DNA of 26,134 nt from Lachnospiraceae bacterium UBA7729 (GTDB lineage: Bacteria; Bacillota; Clostridia; Lachnospirales; Lachnospiraceae). Positions 1 through 7,229 of the stretch are shown here, piece after piece. A program made the position numbers and the translations under genes. The notes beneath the pieces were generated by a model, which saw only the letters and a list, made by a program, of their open reading frames with translations, was not told the DNA's origin and searched no databases. Within the stretch, counting starts at the first letter, position 1. Every line of letters starts with the position of its first letter. The stretch covers positions 1-26,134 of the forward strand of contig DLFD01000032.1 in NCBI GenBank assembly GCA_002482005.1, given 5' to 3'.

Positions 1-82
1 ATTTATGTTCATTCAAGACGGATATATAGTAATCGTCTGTGAAATCATAGTGTGTGAAATAGAGTTTTAGTCGGTTGATCAT
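1..82 (-). CDS. Partial CDS running off the left edge, function unknown
   Basis: An ATG at 82-80 is preceded by an AGGAGC ribosome binding site (86-91) and opens 27 codons without a stop up to the window edge. The visible peptide begins MINRLKLYFTHYDFTDDYYI and is rich in aromatic and acidic residues. I do not recognise a family. It has the same orientation as the J-domain, recombinase and packaging genes, so it may be the next gene of the element. A TGATCA palindrome (76-81) overlaps its start codon, as also happens at the recombinase gene. Only the N-terminus is seen, so the call rests on the start signals and the open frame. Confidence 0.42.
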   Translation of the reverse strand, partial: MINRLKLYFTHYDFTDDYYISVLNEHK

Positions 83-892
83 GATGCTCCTAATTTTTGT
101 TGGTGGAAAAAAAAGGGTATACGAGTATCAAATTGTCTGAAAATGGGGGTAATTGAGTCTAAATTGTACTTGTGTACTCTGCACAATGAGAGCGGTATTA
201 TAGCTTTTGATTTTGTGCAATATGCGACCATGCAACGCCCTGTTGCCGTTTTCGGGGGATATCTGATCATTTCTATTGTGATTATGCACAATGCCCCTGT
301 AACGCCGTATAAGCCATTTTAAGACGCTTTACACATTTACCCTATACAGATATACCCTTTAAGCCTAAAACGCCGTATAAAGGCAAATAGGCACGTTGCA
401 GGGCATTCAACGCCATTCTGACCGCCTACAATGCGCCGTTTCTGTTCTGCCTTGCGTCCGTCCTGATTACGTTCTATTGGATGTTTTGACCGTCTGCACC
501 TTGCCAGATGCTTTTATATGCCCTTCAGACCGTCTAAAACGCCCTGTAACGGCTTTTAATGCTTTCATGGTACATCTATAGCCCTAAAGCACAAAACGCC
601 GTTAAAACGCCTTGTAGACGCTTTAAACGGCATATCTATAATTGAACGAGTGAAAATACCATCAAAACAGTGATGATCATAGCAGCCATAACGCCATTAT
701 TCGCCGTTTATGACCGTTTCCGCGCCCTGTATCCCTATTTAATCCACATCTATATAATATCTATTGTTTCATTGCTTCTATGTGTTCTGACCGTCTGACC
801 GCGTCACATTTCGCCGTGATCATTGCCAGATGATAACAGACACAATAAAAGACGGTCATTCCTGACCGCCCTTTATTCTATCCGCTATTCTG
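83..892. other. Gene-poor stretch rich in short oriented motifs
   Basis: I see no convincing gene in these 810 bases; the short open frames lack ribosome binding sites and family resemblance. The stretch is unusual in its words. AACGCC occurs at 301, 369, 409, 538, 595, 606 and 690, always on the plus strand, and twice as AACGCCGTATAA. GACCGTCT occurs at 488, 528 and 789, AGACGCTTTA occurs twice, and TGATCA occurs at 264, 674 and 817. This could be a protein-binding or control region of the element, or decayed sequence. Its right end holds the terminator of the J-domain gene. Confidence 0.5.
851..870 (-). terminator. Rho-independent terminator after the J-domain gene
   Basis: On the minus strand an 8-bp stem with one G-U pair (GGCGGTCA and TGACCGTC) encloses a GGAA loop and is followed by TTTTATTG. 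It begins about 22 bases past the stop codon of the J-domain gene, the expected place for its terminator. Confidence 0.65.
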
Positions 893-1384
893 TTACGCTA
901 TCGCCTGAACCTTTTCATTTTCGACTTTCATTGAACCGTACTTGTTACGAATTTCATTGAAATCTTTCTTTTGTCCTTTGTGATATCCGCTATCATACGG
1001 TGTATAATGCCATTTCTTTCTTGCTCTTGACCACTGGAAACCGTAACTCTTCAGTTCTTCTTTGTACGGATAACTGTTACCATCGCACCAAATCCAAGAG
1101 CCTACAATCTCGATCTCCAGACCATCGAAGCGGATAATCTTATTCAGGACTTCACGAAGGGCTTTATCAATCTGGAAGTCTTTTCTCGCTTCAGCGGTAT
1201 CTTGTGCGGTCTTGCCTGTTTCATCTTTCGGTAAACGTCCAAGCAGATAATCGTATTCTGCGTTGATCGCCTGACAAGTTTCTGTTGAACCGCCGTTATC
1301 GGGATGATTGATTTTCAGAAGCCTTACATATTCCCTTCTAAGGTCTGCAACCGTCCGCACATTCTTGAAAAATCTGATTGTCAT
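893..1384 (-). CDS. Small J-domain (DnaJ-like) protein
   Basis: This 163-residue protein carries a short J domain in its first ~55 residues with an HPDNGG motif (about 27-32), the signature by which J proteins stimulate DnaK ATPase. The glycine-rich and zinc-finger regions of true DnaJ are absent. The C-terminal half (about 85-145) has a GSWIWCDG...PYKEELK...GFQWSRARKKWHY pattern, which I remember from small J-like proteins of plasmids and phages. The start is clear: ATAGGAGG lies 8 bases before ATG. A near-consensus promoter lies upstream and a terminator downstream, so it is a single-gene unit. A likely role is recruiting host DnaK for replication or assembly of the element (inference). Confidence 0.85.
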   Translation of the reverse strand: MTIRFFKNVRTVADLRREYVRLLKINHPDNGGSTETCQAINAEYDYLLGRLPKDETGKTAQDTAEARKDFQIDKALREVLNKIIRFDGLEIEIVGSWIWCDGNSYPYKEELKSYGFQWSRARKKWHYTPYDSGYHKGQKKDFNEIRNKYGSMKVENEKVQAIA

Positions 1385-1452
1385 GATGTTTACCTCCTAT
1401 AAAATTATCTATCGCATTGTTTACTTTGCGTTCGTGAACTTTCGTTGTCACT

Positions 1453-1482
1453 ACTATAGCTCGTGTTTTCCTATCTTGTCAA
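1453..1482 (-). promoter_or_regulatory. Sigma-70 type promoter of the J-domain gene
   Basis: On the minus strand TTGACA (1482-1477) and TATAGT (1458-1453) are separated by 18 bases, giving a leader of about 60 bases before the ATG at 1384. The 8-mer ACTTTCGT (plus-strand reading) lies on both sides, at 1494-1501 upstream of the -35 and at 1438-1445 near or just past the start of transcription. A close variant, ACTTTGCGT, lies near 1423. These copies are candidate operator half-sites. Confidence 0.8.
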
Positions 1483-1548
1483 GTAGTTTTTTTACTTTCG
1501 TAAAGTTTTTTTCACGTTAGATAATCCAACGGAGTAAACACAAAAGAA

Positions 1549-1574
1549 AAACCAACGCTTTTATACGTTGGTTT
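1549..1574 (-). terminator. Rho-independent terminator after the recombinase gene
   Basis: A perfect 9-bp stem (AAACCAACG and CGTTGGTTT) with an 8-base loop begins 10 bases past the recombinase stop codon. On the minus strand it continues into TTTTTCTTTTG, a typical U-rich tail. Confidence 0.9.
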
Positions 1575-1584
1575 CCTGAATGCT

Positions 1585-2322
1585 TTATTCCATTTCGCCG
1601 TTATTGATCATTTCTTGTCTGATTTCCTTCTTGTACTTCAATAACGTTGGTTCTGTAATTCCTGCCAGTTTCATCAATTCCGCATTGCCTAATGTACCGC
1701 CGAATGATTTTGAATGCTTCTTTATGATTTCTTTCGCCTGTTCTGACTTCTTAACGGTGTATGTCTTGCCTTTGTTGACCGTTCCGCATACATCCTTACC
1801 AGATAAACGCGCCGTTTCAATTCCTTCTTTGGTTCTTTCGTGTAAGTCCGCTACTTCCTTTTCGGACTGTTCAAATGCTTTCGTGATATCATCGGCTGCT
1901 TTAACGCGCATGAACTTGTTGATTGCTTCTAAGATTTCATTTACAAGTGTGCTTTCGGCGGTATCGTCTGCCTGATTTACCTTTATGCCAGTGCTTTCTA
2001 ATGCTTTCTTATATGCATCTGTATCTATGTGGCGTTCTTTCAGGAAAACCAGATTGACACCTTTGTTATAAAGTTCAAAGTAAAGATTGATACCTTCATC
2101 TGCATTTCTGCTCATTCGGGAAACGCTATCAAATATGATTGTATCCCCTGTCTGAACCTTATCAAGTATCTTTTTCAGTTCTTCACGCCCTTGATACTTT
2201 GTACCTGTGTACACTTCTTTTCTGATATCTGCATTCGGAAACGATGCAAGAATGTTTCTAACCTGTCTATCAATGCTCTGTTTCGCCGTTGAAATTCGGC
2301 AATATCCGTAAATCTTACACAT
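1585..2322 (-). CDS. Serine recombinase of the resolvase/invertase family
   Basis: The protein (245 aa from the ATG at 2322) opens with an N-terminal resolvase catalytic domain. The YGYCRIST segment holds the nucleophile serine (about residue 11) and an arginine two residues before it. The later FDSVSRMSR segment matches the conserved catalytic arginine region. A helix-rich linker follows, and the last ~45 residues (GNAELMKLAGITEPTLLKYK) resemble a helix-turn-helix DNA-binding domain. It is larger than classical ~185-aa resolvases but much smaller than large serine integrases. I chose ATG at 2322 because GGAGG ends 8 bases upstream; a TTG further out overlaps that site. Resolution of multimers or inversion of DNA in the element is the likely task. 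The ~750-base non-coding region directly upstream is where a res site would be expected. Confidence 0.88.
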   Translation of the reverse strand: MCKIYGYCRISTAKQSIDRQVRNILASFPNADIRKEVYTGTKYQGREELKKILDKVQTGDTIIFDSVSRMSRNADEGINLYFELYNKGVNLVFLKERHIDTDAYKKALESTGIKVNQADDTAESTLVNEILEAINKFMRVKAADDITKAFEQSEKEVADLHERTKEGIETARLSGKDVCGTVNKGKTYTVKKSEQAKEIIKKHSKSFGGTLGNAELMKLAGITEPTLLKYKKEIRQEMINNGEME

Positions 2323-2375
2323 GATCATTACCTCCAAAAACCTAAAAAATGTCGTTCGTTAATTTTTATGGTCTT

Positions 2376-2404
2376 ATCTTAGCACCACAAAAGCCAGAAG
2401 TCAA
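2376..2404 (-). promoter_or_regulatory. Promoter of the recombinase gene with flanking operator-like boxes
   Basis: On the minus strand TTGACT (2404-2399) and TAAGAT (2381-2376) are spaced by 17 bases. A TTTTTAGGTTT box occurs twice upstream of the -35 (2410-2422 and about 2434-2446) and once inverted in the leader (2336-2349), so the boxes bracket the promoter. This suggests repression by a protein binding the boxes, perhaps the recombinase itself (inference). Confidence 0.78.
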
Positions 2405-2844
2405 TAGAATTTTTAGGTTTTTCTTTCAACGTCTTTTTTTAGGTTTATGATCATGCGCCAGATGCACCAGGACATTCTATAGAAGTTTCTAACCGTCTGC
2501 ACCTGTTCATTCTTCCTTTGGTTTCCTGATCATGTGCGCCGATATCCAATAAAACAAACATTTTATTAGAAGTGCCAGAAACGGCGATAAATGCGCCAGT
2601 GTGCCAAACTTGCCCGATCTCGGTTAGATATTGCTAACAGTCAATTTTCTTGTGCAGATTGACGGAAAATCGGAATTGTGTATACAATTATCTGTCAATT
2701 ATGCCTATTGTCTGAATTGTCAAATGTTAAGGAATTGTTAAGTGTGTGTTAACATTTTGTTAACATTTACTATACTTTATTTCGTAGTACCACTATCTGA
2801 ACATATCATCAGTTATAAAACACCCTTCCTTCTTTCATCTTAAA

Positions 2845-3004
2845 ACCTACTAAATCAGTAGGTATTAAACGCAATCCACACAAGACTTTATATTCTTGAC
2901 GATCACCGCGCCACCTCAAAAATAGTATTCATTTTCTATACGTCCATCGCGCAGGAAATCATCAGCATAGGCAGACCAAACAATAACCTACTAAAGCAGT
3001 AGGT
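2845..3004. repeat. Two copies of a small inverted repeat, 141 bp apart
   Basis: ACCTACT and AGTAGGT form 7-bp arms around a 5-base spacer (AAATC at 2845-2863, AAAGC at 2986-3004). The two copies differ by one spacer base and share some flanking bases. On the minus strand the left copy runs into TTTTAA and the right into TATTGTTT, so they could act as weak tandem terminators of the packaging operon. Recombinase or replication-protein binding sites are the alternative. Confidence 0.6.
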
Positions 3005-3027
3005 TTTATTCAGTCCACCTATAAAAG

Positions 3028-3059
3028 TTATCCACAAGTTATCCACATAGTTATCCACA
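3028..3059 (+). promoter_or_regulatory. Cluster of three exact DnaA boxes
   Basis: TTATCCACA occurs at 3028-3036, 3039-3047 and 3051-3059, all in the same orientation and spaced 11 and 12 bases start to start, about one helical turn. This 9-mer is the consensus high-affinity binding site of bacterial DnaA. The cluster starts 14 bases past the portal stop codon and sits beside an AT-rich repeat region. It may be a replication origin of the element driven by host DnaA, or a site that titrates DnaA. Confidence 0.8.
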
Positions 3060-3073
3060 ATCAGAAAATACTA

Positions 3074-4384
3074 TTACTCATCATCGGCTACAGGGTCAGT
3101 AATATCTTTTCCTTCATCCTCTAATCTTTGGATTTCTTGCGCTGCATTTGTTGTATACGGTGACTGTTCCATGATTGTACGCCGTGAAATAGCCCCCATG
3201 TTATACTGCATCTGCATATTTGCCATATCATTAGCGGTATCAACTGGTTTACTTGAATTGAATACAACGTTCAGTGAATAGAAATCATCATCTGAAATAG
3301 GGTCTGACAGCATCCGCATATATTCCCATCTTTCGCGGAAACCATCAATCAGCGCGTTCATGTTCTGCTTTCCCTTATTCTCGGTCAACTGATAGATAAT
3401 GCTTGTCGTATTCTCTGACACGTTCGCAATATTCGACTGACCGATAATTGAAGAAGGGATAGCAGCGACCATGTTAAACTGTTGGTATAACTGATCAAGT
3501 TCGTGTTTGATCACGGGATAATCCATTTCAGCATTCACATATTCCGCTTTCTGTCCATCGTCCAGATGTAGCACCGCGCCCGAAATGTTACTATCAGTCA
3601 TTTCTTTTTCGCTGACCTTCTGCCCCTGAATAGAAAGAATAGGGTTTAATGATAGTGTCGTGACCGCATCATCTTCTTTGGATAACAGAGCTTCTATTCT
3701 GTCCATGATGGGGATAAGGTCTAACATCATGCTATCGCCAAACTGATCATATAGACCGCGCTCCATTCCTACATAGTGAATTGGCAGACCTGTAGCATTC
3801 GGCGCACTATCGACCAATTTATAATTGACGTATGTATCAATGTGATCGGGAAAATAGATTGTATAATGTTGGTTTCCGTTCCTGTCTTTCCAGTTTTCAA
3901 CGAAATAGGAATACTCGCCGTATTCGTCATAAATGGGGTAACAATCCGCATTCCTGAATACCTTTGATTTGATCGTGTCCGTTCTTGCATCGTAATAGAC
4001 ATACTCGAAAGCATCGCCAAACGTGATTAAATCGGTTAGCACCTTCCAATCTGTTTTACTGTATAATCCCTTTGAATAGATTTTATTGAAGTGTTCAACC
4101 GCTTCTTGTGTTCCTGTCAGGGAAACAGGGTTTCCGACCAAATACGCAGTATGAAAATTGATAACGGTCTTTAATCCCTGTAGCACGATAGAAGCAGGAG
4201 TGAAAGTTCCATTCTTGAAAATGAATGTATGCTTCTGGCGGTCAAGTACCTGATGCCGTCTATGAAGGTGGTTTAATATCTTTTTCACCTGTGCTTGTCT
4301 ATATTCATGTTCTGATTGCTTTATCTCTTCTCTGAACCATGCAAAAGACGGTTCCTGAATTTCTGCATTGACTAATTTTAACAA
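3074..4384 (-). CDS. Phage portal protein, SPP1 gp6 type
   Basis: This 436-residue protein matches the SPP1 gp6-like portal family (PF05133) in length and pattern. It has an N-terminal helical part, a central stem and clip region, and the segment GQSNIANVSENTTSIIYQLT (about 314-333) followed by long helices typical of the crown-side half. The C-terminus is acidic. Portals form the dodecameric ring at one capsid vertex through which the terminase pumps DNA. Translation starts at TTG (4384) with a GAGG site 9 bases upstream; no better start is visible. It follows the large terminase gene by 67 bases, the usual order TerS-TerL-portal. In ordinary phages a head protein or protease gene comes next, but here only non-coding DNA follows. 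Confidence 0.87.
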   Translation of the reverse strand: MLKLVNAEIQEPSFAWFREEIKQSEHEYRQAQVKKILNHLHRRHQVLDRQKHTFIFKNGTFTPASIVLQGLKTVINFHTAYLVGNPVSLTGTQEAVEHFNKIYSKGLYSKTDWKVLTDLITFGDAFEYVYYDARTDTIKSKVFRNADCYPIYDEYGEYSYFVENWKDRNGNQHYTIYFPDHIDTYVNYKLVDSAPNATGLPIHYVGMERGLYDQFGDSMMLDLIPIMDRIEALLSKEDDAVTTLSLNPILSIQGQKVSEKEMTDSNISGAVLHLDDGQKAEYVNAEMDYPVIKHELDQLYQQFNMVAAIPSSIIGQSNIANVSENTTSIIYQLTENKGKQNMNALIDGFRERWEYMRMLSDPISDDDFYSLNVVFNSSKPVDTANDMANMQMQYNMGAISRRTIMEQSPYTTNAAQEIQRLEDEGKDITDPVADDE

Positions 4385-4451
4385 TTCTTTTTACCTCGCA
4401 TTCCCCTTAAAAATGGGGTTATTTTTGCAATAAAAAAAGACATTGCCATTA

Positions 4452-5993
4452 TCACCAAGGATAATAGTATTGTCCTGATTTCATGCCCTGTATCGCCATA
4501 GCGAACGCCATAACAGTATCATCATGTCCAGACGCAGCAGCATAAGAGCCGTTGACCATCTGATATAGTTTCATTTCTTCTAACAGGTCTTTGCTATTGA
4601 TGCAACATTGCCATGTTTCAAACCATTCTACAAAGTCCCCTATCATCATAGGTTTAGACTTTGCGGATGTTTCCCATCCTGCTTTTCTCTTACTTCGTCC
4701 GCGCTGATCATATTCTTTGTACTTGAATATGTTATGATATCTGTGTTCATGCACTATCTTATCTAACACCGTATGTCCTGCGGATGCACGCTCTATAATC
4801 AATAGTCCGTCATTATACCAGTGCGCCATAGCAAGAACTATACCAGTGAATTCATACGGCTTTACCTTATTGGATCTCCATTCAGCGCATTGATAACCGT
4901 CCTCATCCATTACGGAAATCACGCTATAGTCATTTGAACCGCCTAATCCTTCAGCGGTATCAACGCCGATGAAATACTTGTGTTTCTTCACTGGCAATTT
5001 CCATAGCTTCAAATACTGCTTGTGTTTCCTTAAAATGGGGTCAGATTTCGGCGGTAATTTCATTTCTTTGGTCAAGTACAGAGTGCCTAACCTTTCATGT
5101 ATCATCGCTGCGCTGAATACGTTTGAACCAGTAGATATAAATGCTTCAGTGGGGTTAGATGGGAATTCCTGACAGAACTTTTCTTCTGAAGAATTCGATA
5201 TCTTTAACCGCCTCCACATTATCTGTTCTATGCTTGCCCCATCATGCATTAGTCCTTTTTCTTTTTCCGTCAGATCGTCCTCGGAAATGGGGTTATAAAG
5301 TTCTTTGTACCTGTCCGCATATTCTTTATATTCATTTGCAAACATGACTTTATCTTTTGTCCACGGAAAGAAAAAGGGTTTCCATAATGGAGCTTCGCCT
5401 GTTGTGGCTTTATTCCAATATTCGCTGAATAGGTTTAATCCGTTTGCAGTGCTTTCAAGTATCATACTGCCGTTAGGGGTTAACGCCTGTTCGATAGCAA
5501 GTAATTGTTTTTCAAGGTTTTCATTCATGAATGCGACCTCTGACATATGCACGAATGTAAGCGTTGAACCACGCGCAGCATCTTTAGAACCACAAGTACA
5601 AACGATAATCCGCGAATTGTTCACGAATTTTAGTTCAGTCCTGTTATTGTTCACGGTCTTTTGACGGATGCTATCAGGCAGATTGTTATATAATATCTTT
5701 AGCTTTTCAAATATTTCATGTGCGCTGTCCAGTGAATACGACATGATCATACAAGTGCAGTTTGCTTTTGTATGGGTCAGATAAAGCGCATTCGCAAGAC
5801 TAACCGACGTAATTCCTAGCTGGCGTGATTTCAAGCAGATGTTAAACTTGCCCTTGTTCCGCATGATGTATTTCTGCTGTGGATTTAGTTTGAACGGAAC
5901 TAACCGCCCTTGTTTATCCACAATCTTTACAAAGGTTTCAATCCAGAGAATGGGGTCAGACATGATTTTAATTAGCTTTTCTTTGTTGTTCAC
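4452..5993 (-). CDS. terL: Phage terminase large subunit (packaging ATPase and nuclease)
   Basis: The 513-residue protein has both terminase domains. The ATPase part shows a deviant Walker A (KSRQLGITS, 55-63), a Walker B with catalytic glutamate (HMSEVAF, E152) and a coupling motif (STANG, 181-185). The RNase H-like nuclease part shows the expected acidic triad: GVDTAEG (D345), LIIERASAG (E401) and GHDDTVMA (D491/D492). All key residues are present, so the enzyme looks intact. The lysine usually before the threonine in the P-loop is replaced by isoleucine, as in many terminases with a shifted basic residue. It starts at GTG (5993), with AGGAGGT overlapping the stop of the small subunit 11 bases away, which indicates tight co-translation. 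Confidence 0.93.
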   Translation of the reverse strand: MNNKEKLIKIMSDPILWIETFVKIVDKQGRLVPFKLNPQQKYIMRNKGKFNICLKSRQLGITSVSLANALYLTHTKANCTCMIMSYSLDSAHEIFEKLKILYNNLPDSIRQKTVNNNRTELKFVNNSRIIVCTCGSKDAARGSTLTFVHMSEVAFMNENLEKQLLAIEQALTPNGSMILESTANGLNLFSEYWNKATTGEAPLWKPFFFPWTKDKVMFANEYKEYADRYKELYNPISEDDLTEKEKGLMHDGASIEQIMWRRLKISNSSEEKFCQEFPSNPTEAFISTGSNVFSAAMIHERLGTLYLTKEMKLPPKSDPILRKHKQYLKLWKLPVKKHKYFIGVDTAEGLGGSNDYSVISVMDEDGYQCAEWRSNKVKPYEFTGIVLAMAHWYNDGLLIIERASAGHTVLDKIVHEHRYHNIFKYKEYDQRGRSKRKAGWETSAKSKPMMIGDFVEWFETWQCCINSKDLLEEMKLYQMVNGSYAAASGHDDTVMAFAMAIQGMKSGQYYYPW

Positions 5994-6004
5994 CGTCCCA
6001 CCTC

Positions 6005-6454
6005 CTAAATTGTCATTTCGTATTCGTCCTCATCATCCGTTGTCGCGGTATTCCTTAGAATGCTTTCAAGTTCTGACAGTTCATCATCTTTAAAGAATTC
6101 ATCCTGTAGTTTCATGAATTCCTTCAGTGCATTAGCGTCTGTTTTCGCCATTTCATACCAACGGTTATATAGTTCTATCATCCTTGCGCCTTTCTGCTTC
6201 TTTAAGAGCCATTTAACCGCCTCTTGCACTTTGGTATAGTAAAGATATTTTTCACAATCCCTTTCTGTCAGATTTGCATTCCTGACCGCCGAATATCTTT
6301 CTTTCAGTTCATCAAATGTTTTAAATTTTTCTGGTAGAAGGTCAGGCGCATATTTCCACGCCACCCAATACGCAGTATGTTCATTGCCTATCCTTTCTTT
6401 CAGTTCGGCAAATATAGACTTTTCGTCTTTTGTTCCTCGTCCTGTTCGTTTCAT
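6005..6454 (-). CDS. terS: Probable terminase small subunit
   Basis: This 149-residue protein is assigned mainly by position, first in the operon and 11 bases before the large subunit. Its shape also fits: a basic N-terminus (MKRTGRGTK), a mostly helical body, and a strongly acidic tail (TTDDEDEYEMTI). Small subunits recognise the packaging site on the DNA and regulate the large subunit. They are poorly conserved, so sequence alone does not prove the call. The start ATG has AAGGAGTG upstream. The 5' flank holds the 57-bp dyad shared with the divergent secreted-protein gene, the likely place of regulation. Confidence 0.7.
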   Translation of the reverse strand: MKRTGRGTKDEKSIFAELKERIGNEHTAYWVAWKYAPDLLPEKFKTFDELKERYSAVRNANLTERDCEKYLYYTKVQEAVKWLLKKQKGARMIELYNRWYEMAKTDANALKEFMKLQDEFFKDDELSELESILRNTATTDDEDEYEMTI

Positions 6455-6483
6455 GTAAACACTCCTTATGTTTTTTTATTGAT

Positions 6484-6540
6484 AGATAGGCGCAAAAACC
6501 AGACAATCATAAACTGATTGTTTCGTTTTTATGTCTATCT
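6484..6540. promoter_or_regulatory. 57-bp symmetric interrupted dyad between divergent genes
   Basis: Three pairs of arms share one centre (6512): AGATAG/CTATCT (6484-6489, 6535-6540), AAAAAC/GTTTTT (6494-6499, 6525-6530) and ACAATCA/TGATTGT (6503-6509, 6515-6521). They are separated by equal gaps of 4 and 3 bases around a 5-base core. No T-rich tail follows on either strand, so a terminator is unlikely. It lies between the divergent starts of the small terminase gene (6454) and the secreted-protein gene (6561). Possible promoter elements overlap it: TTGATA with GACAAT at 17 bases on the plus strand, and TTGTCT with TATCAA on the minus strand. A shared operator is the best reading. Confidence 0.6.
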
Positions 6541-6560
6541 GTAGTTTCAAGAAAAGCATT

Positions 6561-7019
6561 ATGAAAAAGTTATTATCAATTCTTTGCGCTGCGGTTATGC
6601 TGATTTCGCCGTATAACGTCTATGCAACAGAAGTATTAGGCGATGGGAGCGCGACCACAACAATAACCGCCCATGTAGATAGTCAGTATTGCGTTATGAT
6701 ACCTGAAACTATTGTAGCAGATGGAACACTTTACTATTTCACCGCTTCAATGATGGATTTGGCGCAAGGTGAAGTTGTGGATATTGTTCTCACTGGTTTA
6801 CAAGATGGGAGAATACCAATGTCAGGCGGTAATGAAGGAGCTTATGCCACCATTGAAACCGATCAAATGGTTGACGCGAATAATGCTAATATCGTTGGAC
6901 GTTTCCATAGTGGGGAAACAACTACAACAACAGGAATTCGCGCATATCTCATTGATGCTTATAAAGCAGGAGATTATACAGGTACGGTCACATTTGACAT
7001 TCGGTTAGCGCAAGAATAA
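6561..7019 (+). CDS. Small secreted protein, probable beta-sandwich, unknown role
   Basis: The product has 152 residues. It begins with a signal peptide (MKKLLSILCAAVMLI..., likely cut after VYA, residue 22). The rest is a threonine- and valine-rich extracellular domain with alternating strand patterns ending TGTVTFDIRL, like small Ig-like surface proteins common in Lachnospiraceae. There is no LPXTG motif, lipobox or membrane anchor, so it may be released or bound non-covalently. It is the only plus-strand gene in the window and sits between the packaging operon and the element's right end, as cargo genes often do. I prefer ATG 6561 because the signal peptide starts there; the ribosome binding site (AAGAAAAG) is weak. 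A terminator follows. Confidence 0.72.
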   Translation: MKKLLSILCAAVMLISPYNVYATEVLGDGSATTTITAHVDSQYCVMIPETIVADGTLYYFTASMMDLAQGEVVDIVLTGLQDGRIPMSGGNEGAYATIETDQMVDANNANIVGRFHSGETTTTTGIRAYLIDAYKAGDYTGTVTFDIRLAQE

Positions 7020-7040
7020 AAACATACACAAGGGAAACGC

Positions 7041-7076
7041 AGAAGGGGTTATTGTAGTTCATACAATGCCCCTTCT
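7041..7076 (+). terminator. Hairpin terminator after the secreted-protein gene
   Basis: An 8-bp stem (AGAAGGGG and CCCCTTCT) is stacked on a 6-bp stem (ATTGTA and TACAAT) with a 5-base loop, followed by TTGTTTC. It lies 22 bases past the stop codon at 7019. Confidence 0.75.
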
Positions 7077-7229
7077 TTGTTTCGACAAGATAAAGTGAGA
7101 AAAAGAATAAAGAAAGTTTTGTGCCTTTGAAAGATGTTCATTCTCTTTGTGAGGTAGAAAGAATTAAGGCACAAAAATAAAGCTACCATGCGCGAACATG
7201 ATAGCCTTATCTTTATGTCTTAATGCCTT

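Larger units (their letters stand above)
2323..3073. other. Non-coding region with origin-like and res-like features
   Basis: No gene is supported in these ~750 bases. From left to right it holds the recombinase promoter; a palindrome with arms AATTGT and ACAATT around GTAT (2674-2689); an AT-rich part (about 2690-2800) with a repeated GTTAACATTT; two near-identical 19-base hairpins (2845 and 2986); and three DnaA boxes (3028-3059). AT-rich repeats next to clustered DnaA boxes are how theta replication origins are usually built. A position upstream of a resolvase gene is also where a res site lies. Both readings are inference. Confidence 0.55.

Noticed and set aside
79..291. A 70-codon minus-strand frame whose stop overlaps the start of the left partial gene (ATGA)
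   Set aside because: The overlap is suggestive, but the start would be a TTG with a badly spaced ribosome binding site, and the peptide has an odd composition and no family resemblance.
301..700. CRISPR array
   Set aside because: The repeated words are only 6 to 12 bases with irregular spacing; there are no long identical repeats or regular spacers and no cas genes.
1195..4962. Recurrent GCGGTATC word across the element genes
   Set aside because: Each copy encodes Asp-Thr-Ala in a different, unrelated protein; likely coincidence of codon use.
3931..5957. Recurrent AATGGGGT word in the packaging genes
   Set aside because: Most copies lie in codons for Pro-Ile (CCC ATT) on the minus strand, so codon choice explains them better than a signal.
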